From the NCBI RefSeq assembly GCF_000980875.1, contig NZ_LAYO01000093.1:1-63227 (forward strand): a stretch of 63,227 nt of DNA. The letters are read 5' to 3'. The first letter of the stretch is position 1. The number at the start of each line of letters is the position of its first letter. This DNA comes from Leucobacter sp. Ag1 (GTDB taxonomy: Bacteria; Actinomycetota; Actinomycetes; Actinomycetales; Microbacteriaceae). This document shows, piece by piece, positions 1-7,217 of the stretch. The notes beneath the pieces were generated by a model. That model saw nothing but the letters and a program-made list of their open reading frames with translations. It was not told the origin of the DNA and made no database searches. The position numbers were made by a program, and so were the translations under genes.

Positions 1-927
1 CCGGTGCCCGGAATCGAAGGAGAGCACGAGCATCTCACCGATCTGCGGTTTCGGCGGCGCGGGAGCGATCGGGGCGTCGACCGCGACGACCCCGGCCGGC
101 AGCGGAGCGGACGCCGGTGCCGGTGCCGGTGCCGCACCCCCGTGCGGCGCGACGGGTGGAGCCGGCTGCGCCGGAGCGAACGGAGCGATCGGCGCGGACG
201 GAACGGCCGGAGCCGTCGCGACCGGCTGAGGCGGGTGGGCACCGGCGGCGGGCACCGCGGCCTCCGCCACGGGCGCGCTCTGCGCCCACACCTCGGCGTT
301 GCGCGACCAGGCCTCCCGCTCGGCCTCCGACGGGACGCGGACGACGAGCGTGCGCCCGGCGCGGTCGGCCCAGCTGCGCCCCATGCGCGTCGGATCCGCC
401 GCGCTCGTGGCGACCACGATCCACCCGCCGATCAGGGCGACCAGGCTCGCGGCCCCGGTGATCAGGCCGCGCACGAGGTTCCGCCCGACACCGGGCGAGA
501 AGGGGGCGTCGTCGCGGGCGGTGCGCTGCCGCAGCAGGAGGTTGCCGAGCGTGGCGCCAGTGCGCGCTTCGAGCACGAGCTGGATCACCGCGACCTCGAG
601 CAGCACGAGGACGCCGAGCAGCGCGCTGCGGGTGAGGCCGCCCACGACCGCCGCGATCACCAGGGTCACCGCCGCATCGATGGAGAACGCGGCGATCCGA
701 GCGCCGGTGCTCGCGGGACGCGCCCACGCACGGGAACGCGCCAGGGCGTTCGAGAGACGGGCCGACGGATCGGGCCGGCTCCCGCGGGGAGCCGCGGCGT
801 CGCGCCCCGCCTCCCGAGCGAGCCGCTGCCGGGTCCGCTGGGTCTGCTGAGCGGTCTGCGATACGGGCGCCTGCACGGGGTTCGAGCGCCGACGCGGACC
901 GGCCGGATTCGGCGTGTAATCGGACAT
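1..927 (-). CDS. RDD-domain membrane protein, 3' end cut off by window edge; probable C-terminal FHA domain
   Basis: Open from the ATG at 927 to the window edge, 309 codons without a stop, so the C-terminus is missing. A basic cytoplasmic head (1-70) is followed by an RDD domain: Arg77 and Asp84 in the first helix, then further membrane segments to about residue 175 and Asp188 in a WADRAG motif. An Ala/Pro-rich linker (about 205-290) leads into a strand (LVLSFDSGH) that looks like the start of an FHA phosphothreonine-binding domain; that reading is inference because the sequence stops there. Its ATG overlaps the stop of the upstream EccD-like gene (TGATG), so the two are translationally coupled. 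With a Ser/Thr kinase encoded nearby, an FHA module would be the natural reader of its phosphorylation. Confidence 0.8.
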   Translation of the reverse strand, partial: MSDYTPNPAGPRRRSNPVQAPVSQTAQQTQRTRQRLAREAGRDAAAPRGSRPDPSARLSNALARSRAWARPASTGARIAAFSIDAAVTLVIAAVVGGLTRSALLGVLVLLEVAVIQLVLEARTGATLGNLLLRQRTARDDAPFSPGVGRNLVRGLITGAASLVALIGGWIVVATSAADPTRMGRSWADRAGRTLVVRVPSEAEREAWSRNAEVWAQSAPVAEAAVPAAGAHPPQPVATAPAVPSAPIAPFAPAQPAPPVAPHGGAAPAPAPASAPLPAGVVAVDAPIAPAPPKPQIGEMLVLSFDSGHR

Positions 928-2255
928 CAGGTGAGCACCCCTCGCAGCAGATCCAACGTGCCCGCGGCGAGCAGTCCGGCCGGGAGCACCAGTGCGATCG
1001 CGAGACTATCGACGATGTCGCCCGTCCGCGACCACCCGAGCGAGCGTTCGCCGCGCGCGAGCGGCAGCACCGCGGCCGCGGCGACGAGCGCGGCGAACAG
1101 CAGCGCGCCGGCTCCGATCGCGGCTCCCGCCGCCGAGGCCTGCGGCACGACGACCGCTGCGAGCAGGAGGAGCCCGATCACCGCCGCGGCCCGGGGCGGG
1201 ATGCGCAGCGCGGGCGCCGCCGTGCGCCGGGAGGTGAGCAGCAGCGCCAGCACCGCAAGCAGCACGTAGACCATCGCGGAGATCCGGGCGACCGGATCGG
1301 GACCGACCAGCGCCGGCGCCGCGGCGGGCAGCCCGGCCCCGGCGAGCACCGCGAGCATCAGGATCGCCGAGTCGAGACGGGCTTCGGCTGCGGCGACGAT
1401 CTCGCGCACGCGCTGCTCGTCGATCCGGTCGATCGAGACGGGGACGCGGCCCCGCACCGTCCACCGGAGCACCATGAAACGGCCGTAGTCGATGTGATAG
1501 CCCGGCTCCACGCCGACGAGGAGGCTGGGCGCGGCCCGGATGCCGACCACCGCGATCGCGGACGCCGCGATCAGCAGCTGATTCGGCGCCCATCCGAGCA
1601 TCGGGCCGGTCAGCGCCAGAGCCGCGAACAGCGCCGCGATCACAACGACGGGGGCCGCCGCCGCGCGGGCGCGCGCCGTCCGCGCGACGACCATCAGCAG
1701 GGCGGCGAGCACCGCCATCGCCGCGCCCGCGACCGCGAAGGCGAGCACCGGTGCGTCCACGAGGATCGTCAGCGCGCCCAGGCACGACCCGATCCCCGCG
1801 AGCACCAGGGAGGCGGCGGCGCCGATGTCGCCGGTTCCGCCGCGCGCGACGCCGAACACCATCGAGACCAGCGCGGCGAGCGCGAGCACGCCGGCCGTCG
1901 GCCACCGCAGCCGCTCGTCTCCGACGGCGAGCATCGCGGCGACGATCCCGAAACCGACCAGCGCCCAGGGCAGCGGGTTCACGGATCCGCCGGCCGTCGC
2001 GCGGTCGATCCGCCGGGCGGGCGTCGCCGCGGGTCCGGCGACGGCGTACAGGCCGCCCTCGAGCAGCTGCGCGGCGGGGGTGCCGAGATCCACCGGGGAT
2101 CCGTCCGGTCCCTGGACCCGGGAGCCGGCCCCGAGGTGCACGCCGATGGACGCGAGAGCCCCGACGAGCGCCTCGCCGCGCGGCATCGCGAGGTCGTGAC
2201 GCCGTCCGGCCACATCGATCACGATGCGACGCAACTGCGGCATGGGGTCGGTCAC
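927..2255 (-). CDS. EccD-like T7SS membrane protein (second EccD paralogue)
   Basis: About 442 residues. An N-terminal ubiquitin-like segment (RRIVIDVAGRRHDLAMP onward, about 5-80) is followed by roughly eleven hydrophobic helices broken by one polar cytoplasmic loop in the middle (around GYHIDYGRF to VREIVAAAEARL). This is the EccD/YukD-plus-membrane plan. It is divergent from a second EccD gene that starts at 2407. GTG 2255 is preferred over upstream codons because a TACACT -10 box ends 7 nt before it, which would give a leaderless mRNA, and the upstream extension is low-complexity. EccD forms the membrane vestibule of ESX translocons as a dimer. Function in secretion is inferred from family and neighbours. 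Confidence 0.75.
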   Translation of the reverse strand: MTDPMPQLRRIVIDVAGRRHDLAMPRGEALVGALASIGVHLGAGSRVQGPDGSPVDLGTPAAQLLEGGLYAVAGPAATPARRIDRATAGGSVNPLPWALVGFGIVAAMLAVGDERLRWPTAGVLALAALVSMVFGVARGGTGDIGAAASLVLAGIGSCLGALTILVDAPVLAFAVAGAAMAVLAALLMVVARTARARAAAAPVVVIAALFAALALTGPMLGWAPNQLLIAASAIAVVGIRAAPSLLVGVEPGYHIDYGRFMVLRWTVRGRVPVSIDRIDEQRVREIVAAAEARLDSAILMLAVLAGAGLPAAAPALVGPDPVARISAMVYVLLAVLALLLTSRRTAAPALRIPPRAAAVIGLLLLAAVVVPQASAAGAAIGAGALLFAALVAAAAVLPLARGERSLGWSRTGDIVDSLAIALVLPAGLLAAGTLDLLRGVLT

Positions 2256-2262
2256 GCGACTC

Positions 2263-2268
2263 AGTGTA
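2263..2268 (-). promoter_or_regulatory. Probable -10 box for the EccD-like/RDD operon (leaderless)
   Basis: On the minus strand the hexamer TACACT lies 7 nt before the GTG at 2255, the distance expected between a -10 element and the transcription start. The transcript would begin at or next to the start codon. No good -35 is visible. Confidence 0.4.
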
Positions 2269-2349
2269 GCGTCGGGTCCGACGGGATCGGGGCCGGATCC
2301 GTATGCCGGAACCGGATCCCGCCCCGCCATCCGGCCCGAGAAACCGGGT

Positions 2350-2355
2350 TAGGAT
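2350..2355 (+). promoter_or_regulatory. Possible -10 box for eccD-eccB-mycP
   Basis: TAGGAT sits about 50 nt before the GTG of eccD, followed by an AGGAGG ribosome site at 2397-2402. The -35 is not recognisable, so this is only a candidate. Confidence 0.3.
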
Positions 2356-2406
2356 ACTTGCGCGCGGAGCAGCCGATTTCGTGTCGACATCACACAGGAG
2401 GTACGC

Positions 2407-3744
2407 GTGAGCGTTGAGGCAGTCGACCCGAGTGCCGTCGTGCGGCTCTCGGTCGTTCACGCCGAGCGCCGCATCGACCTGGCCGTGCCCGGGCGCCTCC
2501 CCCTGCTCGAGGTGCTCCCCGGCGTCGCCCGCGGCCTCGGCGTGCTCGACGCCACGCTGCTGCACGGAGGCTATCGACTCACCCGCTCGGACGGCACGGA
2601 GCTCGATCCGACCCGCGGCGCGATCGCGCAGGGCATCGACCAGGGCGAGATCCTGACCCTGACCCGGGGCCAGCTCGTCGCGGTACCGCGTCGCTACGAC
2701 GACGTGGTCGAGGCGGTGGTCGACGCGACCTCCGCGCATCACGCCGCCTGGCGCCCCGAGGACGCGGCCCGCACGGCCGTCGCGATCAGCCTCACCCTCG
2801 TCGGCCTCAGCGCGATCATGCTCGCCCTGCAGCCCGCGGGCTCGCTCCTGCCCGCGATCATCGCCGGAACGGGCACGATCGTCCTGCTCGCCCTCACGGC
2901 CGCGCTCGGCCGGCTGGCCCAGCCGGAAGCCGGGCTGGCGTTCGGGATCGCCGCAGCGGGATTCGCCGGCCTCACCGGATACCTCCTGGTCCCGGGCGGA
3001 TCCCTCTGGGGGTTCCCGCTCGCGGCGGCCGGACTCGGGGGCATCGTCGGCGGCGGCGCGGCGTTCCTGCTCGCGGCGAAACCGGCCGAGATCCTCGCGC
3101 TCCCGATCGCGCTCGGCATCGCGGTCGGCCTGCCTGCGGGGATCGTCGGCCTCACGGGGGTCGACCCGACCGGGCCCTACGCCGTGATGGTGGCGTGCGC
3201 CGGGCTGCTCGCGGGCGCGCTGCCCTGGCTGACGCTCAGCAGCACCCGGATCCGGGTCATCTCGCCGACGACGGAGCTCGAGATGTTCGACCCGCCGCAG
3301 CCCATCGATCCCGAGCGCGTCGCCGCCCGGGTCGACGCCGGGCATCGGCTGCTCGTGGCCCTGCGCGTCGCCTTCGCCCTCTCTGTCCTGATCGCCGCAC
3401 CCCTCGTCTCGGGCTCGGGCTGGATCGGCACGATCCTCGTGCTGACGTGCGGGACCGTGCTGATGTTCCAGTCCCGCCAGTCCGCACGCCGCGCCTCCGT
3501 CATCGTCCTCCTCGCCGGCGGGACCGCGATCCTCGCCGTCGGCGGGCTCGCGGCGATCCTCGACCAGCGCGAGCAGGCGCCCCTGCTGCTGATCGCGCTG
3601 CTGGTCGCGACGGGCATCGTCACCGGGCTGACCCTGCTCAGCACCCGGGTCCGCATGCGCCTCACCGCGCTCGGCGACACCGTCGAGGTGATCCTGCTGG
3701 CGCTGCTGCTCCCGCTCGGTGCACTCACCGCTGGGCTCGCGTAG
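2407..3744 (+). CDS. eccD: T7SS integral membrane protein EccD
   Basis: 445 residues from a GTG with an AGGAGG site 4 nt upstream. Residues about 8-90 form the ubiquitin-like cytoplasmic domain; from about 120 there are roughly eleven hydrophobic helices with a polar loop near residues 280-320 (TELEMFDPPQPIDPERV), the normal EccD architecture and length. It is first in a rightward operon with eccB (2-nt gap) and mycP. EccD pairs with EccB, EccC and EccE in the ESX inner-membrane complex; only EccB and MycP are visible here. The divergent paralogue at 927-2255 shares the plan, so the pore may contain two different EccD chains. Confidence 0.88.
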   Translation: MSVEAVDPSAVVRLSVVHAERRIDLAVPGRLPLLEVLPGVARGLGVLDATLLHGGYRLTRSDGTELDPTRGAIAQGIDQGEILTLTRGQLVAVPRRYDDVVEAVVDATSAHHAAWRPEDAARTAVAISLTLVGLSAIMLALQPAGSLLPAIIAGTGTIVLLALTAALGRLAQPEAGLAFGIAAAGFAGLTGYLLVPGGSLWGFPLAAAGLGGIVGGGAAFLLAAKPAEILALPIALGIAVGLPAGIVGLTGVDPTGPYAVMVACAGLLAGALPWLTLSSTRIRVISPTTELEMFDPPQPIDPERVAARVDAGHRLLVALRVAFALSVLIAAPLVSGSGWIGTILVLTCGTVLMFQSRQSARRASVIVLLAGGTAILAVGGLAAILDQREQAPLLLIALLVATGIVTGLTLLSTRVRMRLTALGDTVEVILLALLLPLGALTAGLA

Positions 3745-3746
3745 GC

Positions 3747-5087
3747 ATGGCGACCAAGAAGGACCTGCTCGAGGCGCAGAGTTTCAGCAAGGCGCGACTG
3801 CTCTCGGCGTTCGTCGGCGGCGCCCCCGGCGGTAAGGAGCTCGAACCCGCCAAGCCGCTGCGCGCCGTGTTCGCGGGCATCGCGCTCACGGCCATGGTGA
3901 TCCTCGCCGGCGTGTTCATCGGCCTCAAACAACCCTCGCTCCCGAGCGGCTGGCAGAACAACCGCCTGATCGTGGCGAGCGACACCGGTGCGCGCTACGT
4001 CAGCGTCGACGGCACCCTGCACCCCGTGATCAACACGGTCAGCGCGCGCATGCTGATCCCCGCGAACGAGTTCGCCATCATCAGCGTCAAGCAGCAGTCC
4101 CTCGACGGGATCCCCATCGGCGGGACGCTCGGGATCCTCGGCGCACCGGACACGCTTCCGAAGGCGAGCGCCCTCGACGGGACGGGCTGGCGCGCCTGCT
4201 CGACGGCGGAGACCACCGAGGTGCGCGTCGGCGGCCAGCCGCGGACCGCCGCCCGCGACGCGGAGGGCATCGTCGTCGAGGCCGACGGCAAGACCTACGT
4301 GGTCACCGCAGGCACCAGCCTGCTCGTTCCGGCGGAGCACCGCACCGCTGTGCTCCGGGCCATCGGCCTGGACACCGCGACCCCTGTCCCGGTGCGCGGC
4401 GAATGGCTGGCCCTCTTCGCGAAGGGCGACGACCTCTCCCCCATCGTGCGCGCGGGCGGCGGCACGGTCGCCGGCGTCGGCCTGCCCGCGGGATCCGTGA
4501 TCCACTCCGCCGGAACCAGTGAAGCCAAGCAGTACCTGCTCACCGGCGACGGGAAGCTCGCCCCGCTCAGCCCGCTGGCGTATCGGCTCTACCGCCTGGG
4601 CCTCGGAACCGGGCCCGGCGGTGGCTCGCTCGGGGAACCCGTCGAACTGAGCCCGGCCCAGATCGCACCGCTGCCGACGGCAGATCCGGTCGCGCCCGAG
4701 GGCTGGCCGGAGGACGGTCTCGTGCCGCTCGCCGGCGTCTCGGCGCCCTGCGCCACGCTCGCGGGTGAGCGCTCCGATCAGCGCACGGTCCTCGCCGCGG
4801 CCGGCGGATCGCGCAACGCCTCCTCTGACGCGGCGGCAGGCAGCACCGAGGTCACCGTGGCGAAGGACGGCGGAGCGCTCGTGCGCGGCGGCTCGGCCGG
4901 TACGCTGACCCTCGTCGACGGCAGCGGCACCGCGTACGCGATCCCGGGATCCGTGAAGACCGGTGCCGCCCGGCTCGGCTACCGCAGCACCGATGTCGAC
5001 GTGCTCCCCGCGCCGTGGCTCCAGCTGCTGCAGGCGGGACCGGCGCTCACGCCCGAGGCTGCCGGTGCGACGCCGGAGGGCCAGTAG
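3747..5087 (+). CDS. eccB: T7SS membrane/periplasmic core protein EccB
   Basis: 446 residues. A short cytoplasmic head rich in charged residues (1-37), one membrane helix (about 38-60), then a long external part made of repeated beta-rich modules. Cys151 and Cys335 are the pair that forms the stabilising disulfide in EccB family members. The ATG at 3747 follows the eccD stop after 2 nt and starts with MATKKDLLEAQ, typical of EccB; an in-frame extension back to 3195 overlaps eccD and is rejected. EccB joins the inner-membrane complex to the outer envelope, and MycP, encoded next, stabilises this assembly in mycobacteria. Confidence 0.93.
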   Translation: MATKKDLLEAQSFSKARLLSAFVGGAPGGKELEPAKPLRAVFAGIALTAMVILAGVFIGLKQPSLPSGWQNNRLIVASDTGARYVSVDGTLHPVINTVSARMLIPANEFAIISVKQQSLDGIPIGGTLGILGAPDTLPKASALDGTGWRACSTAETTEVRVGGQPRTAARDAEGIVVEADGKTYVVTAGTSLLVPAEHRTAVLRAIGLDTATPVPVRGEWLALFAKGDDLSPIVRAGGGTVAGVGLPAGSVIHSAGTSEAKQYLLTGDGKLAPLSPLAYRLYRLGLGTGPGGGSLGEPVELSPAQIAPLPTADPVAPEGWPEDGLVPLAGVSAPCATLAGERSDQRTVLAAAGGSRNASSDAAAGSTEVTVAKDGGALVRGGSAGTLTLVDGSGTAYAIPGSVKTGAARLGYRSTDVDVLPAPWLQLLQAGPALTPEAAGATPEGQ

Positions 5088-5096
5088 GACCGCGGC

Positions 5097-6383
5097 GTGG
5101 ACCGGAAGCAGACCCGTCTGAGGATCGCCGCCGCGCTCGTCGCGCTGCCGATCCTCGGCACCGCGCTCACGGGACCCGCCTCCCCGCTGGCGGTGCTGTC
5201 CCCGCTGGCACCCGTTCCGGCGTCGGCGGCGGACGAGTGCACCATCGGGGTCATGGCGCGCCTGCCCGGACCGCCCGTGGCGTTCGCCGAGATGGGGCTC
5301 CCGGCCGACGGACGACGGTACACGGGCGCCGGCATCACCGTCGCGATCGTCGACTCCGGGGTCGACGCCTCCCGCCCGCAGCTCACCGGCGCCTTCGCCC
5401 GGGGCAGCGAATCGCTGATCTCGGACGGCGAGCGCTCCGACGGGCTCGGAGATTCCCAGGGCCACGGTACGGCGCTCGCCGGGATCATCGCGGCTCGCCC
5501 CAGCCCCACCTCCGGCGTGGTCGGCATCGCGCCCGACGCACGGATCATCTCGCTGCGCGTGTTCCGGGACGACAGCCAGCAGAGCATCGACAAGGGCCTC
5601 GGACCGGACGCCGGACGGATCGCCACGGCGATCCGGAAGGCCACCGACCGCGGCGCACGCGTGATCACCGTCGCACTCAGCGACGACGTCGACACCCCCG
5701 CGCTGCGCGATGCGACGAACTACGCGACGTCGCGCGGCGCGCTGGTCGTCGCGAGCGCGGGCAACCGCGACACGACCAAGCAGACCGAGGATTCGCCTCG
5801 ATTCCCGGCAGCCTATCCCGATGCGCTCGCCGTGACGGCGGTCGGCCCCACCGGCCTCGCCACGGCCTCGTCGATCCACGGACCGCACATCGACGTCGCG
5901 GCCCCGGGCCAGAACGTGCTCACCACATCGAGAGAGGGCGGGGACTGCCGCTACGCGACGGAGTCCCCATCGTCGAGCTTCGCGACGGCCTACGCGGCGG
6001 GTGCTGCGGCCCTCGTCGCCCAGGCCTACCCGAGCGAGACCCCGCAGCAGTGGGCCTACCGGCTCGAGGCGACGGCGGATCGTCCCGACCCCGACGCGCG
6101 CGATGACCGGATCGGCTGGGGCACGATCCGACCGGCCGCGGCCCTCGGTCTGCGGCCGAGCAGCAGCACCCGGGGCCCGGTCAGTCCGTTCGTCGACACC
6201 AGCGGTGCGGCACGCGCCTCCGTGTCCACTCGGGTCACCGCGCACGAGACGCGCGCCGACGACATCACCTTCGTCGCGGCGCTCGTCCTCGGTGCCGGAG
6301 GTCTCATCGCGGTGTTCGCGCTGGCCGCACGGACCCGGCGCCGCCCGGGCGAGGGACGGCGGGACGGCGGCACCGCGGCCTGA
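5097..6383 (+). CDS. mycP: Mycosin MycP, T7SS-associated subtilisin-like protease
   Basis: 428 residues, GTG start 9 nt after eccB. Signal peptide (about 1-45), S8 domain with Asp86 (AIVDSGVD), His123 (GHGTALAG), oxyanion Asn223 (SAGN) and Ser294 (SSSFATAYA), all catalytic residues in place. A C-terminal helix (about 393-413) followed by an Arg-rich tail anchors it, as in mycosins. Mycosins sit on the outer face of the ESX complex; they process some substrates and are needed to keep the complex stable. The stop TGA (6381-6383) directly touches the stop of the convergent gene (6384-6386), leaving no room for a terminator between the two operons. Confidence 0.93.
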   Translation: MDRKQTRLRIAAALVALPILGTALTGPASPLAVLSPLAPVPASAADECTIGVMARLPGPPVAFAEMGLPADGRRYTGAGITVAIVDSGVDASRPQLTGAFARGSESLISDGERSDGLGDSQGHGTALAGIIAARPSPTSGVVGIAPDARIISLRVFRDDSQQSIDKGLGPDAGRIATAIRKATDRGARVITVALSDDVDTPALRDATNYATSRGALVVASAGNRDTTKQTEDSPRFPAAYPDALAVTAVGPTGLATASSIHGPHIDVAAPGQNVLTTSREGGDCRYATESPSSSFATAYAAGAAALVAQAYPSETPQQWAYRLEATADRPDPDARDDRIGWGTIRPAAALGLRPSSSTRGPVSPFVDTSGAARASVSTRVTAHETRADDITFVAALVLGAGGLIAVFALAARTRRRPGEGRRDGGTAA

Positions 6384-7217
6384 CTAGCCGAAGGCGAGGA
6401 CCGCGACCCCCCAGAGGCCGAGCACCGAGACGACGACCGCGACGCCGAGCCCGATGATCGTGCCGAGCCCGAAGCGCCGGTTCGCGCGAGCGGTCGAACG
6501 CAGCCCGTCACGCTCGGCCGAGAGCGGCTCCGGCACCGACGCCGGCGGCGGACCGAAACGCTCCGAGAGGGTGCCGCCCTGGCTCGCGTCCGCCTCGCTG
6601 AGGCTCCGCACCGGGCTCAGGACCGGGATGCCCGGGGCGACGCCCCGCCGCGGCAGGGTGTGCTCCTCGGGCGGGGTCGGCGCGTCGGGGATCCGCAGCT
6701 TCGCGTCGAGCGGCGACTTGAACATGCGCGCGACGACGTCGGCCGGCAGCTGCCCCGCGGACGGCTCCTCGATGGGCGGTGCCGGGTTCGCCGTCCCGCT
6801 GCGGGTCGACCGCCCCGAGTCCTCCCCGATCGGCGCGGACCGCGACGTCCGATCGGGTTGCGGCGCCTGATCCGGTTGAGGCGTCTGATCGGATCGCGGG
6901 GGCCGCGCGACGACGATCGTCCCATCGTCGTCGCCCACCGGAGCGGGGCCCGCGCTCCGCGGCGGGCGAGCCGCCACGATCGTCGCGTCGTCCGGCGCCG
7001 CCGGTTCTACCGGCGCCGCCGGCGCTGCGGGTTCTGCGGGTTCTGCGGGTTCTGCGGGTTCTGCCGATGCTCCGGCGGGTCCCGCGCCCTCCGCCGCGAT
7101 GCGGGCGCGCGGCGCGACCACGGTCGCGTCGAGCTCGTCCTCGCCGTTCTGGCCGGCGCCCGGGCCGAGTCCGCTCGGGCCGGCGCCGGTTCCGGCTCCT
7201 GCGCGTTCTTCCGTCAT
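6384..7217 (-). CDS. Ala/Pro-rich tail-anchored protein with repeated acidic-Thr-hydrophobic motifs
   Basis: 277 residues, no recognised enzyme fold. The first 245 residues are disordered-looking (many Glu-Pro-Ala repeats at 52-74) and the last 25 (about 251-275) are one membrane helix, so the bulk should be cytoplasmic. Three similar motifs carry Thr32 (LDATVVAPR), Thr79 (DDATIVAARPPR) and Thr100 (DDGTIVVARPPR). Acidic residues before and hydrophobic residues after the Thr resemble sites used by actinobacterial PknB-type kinases and read by FHA domains. It is the last gene of the operon that starts with a Ser/Thr kinase; its ATG overlaps the preceding stop (ATGA). A role as a phosphorylated scaffold is inference. 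Confidence 0.7.
   Translation of the reverse strand: MTEERAGAGTGAGPSGLGPGAGQNGEDELDATVVAPRARIAAEGAGPAGASAEPAEPAEPAEPAAPAAPVEPAAPDDATIVAARPPRSAGPAPVGDDDGTIVVARPPRSDQTPQPDQAPQPDRTSRSAPIGEDSGRSTRSGTANPAPPIEEPSAGQLPADVVARMFKSPLDAKLRIPDAPTPPEEHTLPRRGVAPGIPVLSPVRSLSEADASQGGTLSERFGPPPASVPEPLSAERDGLRSTARANRRFGLGTIIGLGVAVVVSVLGLWGVAVLAFG

Noticed and set aside
1006-3345. 779-codon minus-strand frame across both EccD genes
   Set aside because: Low-complexity Arg/Gly/Asp composition; covers two real genes on both strands.
3195-3746. N-terminal extension of EccB
   Set aside because: Overlaps eccD and reads as Arg/Pro-rich noise; homologous start is MATKKDLLEAQ at 3747.
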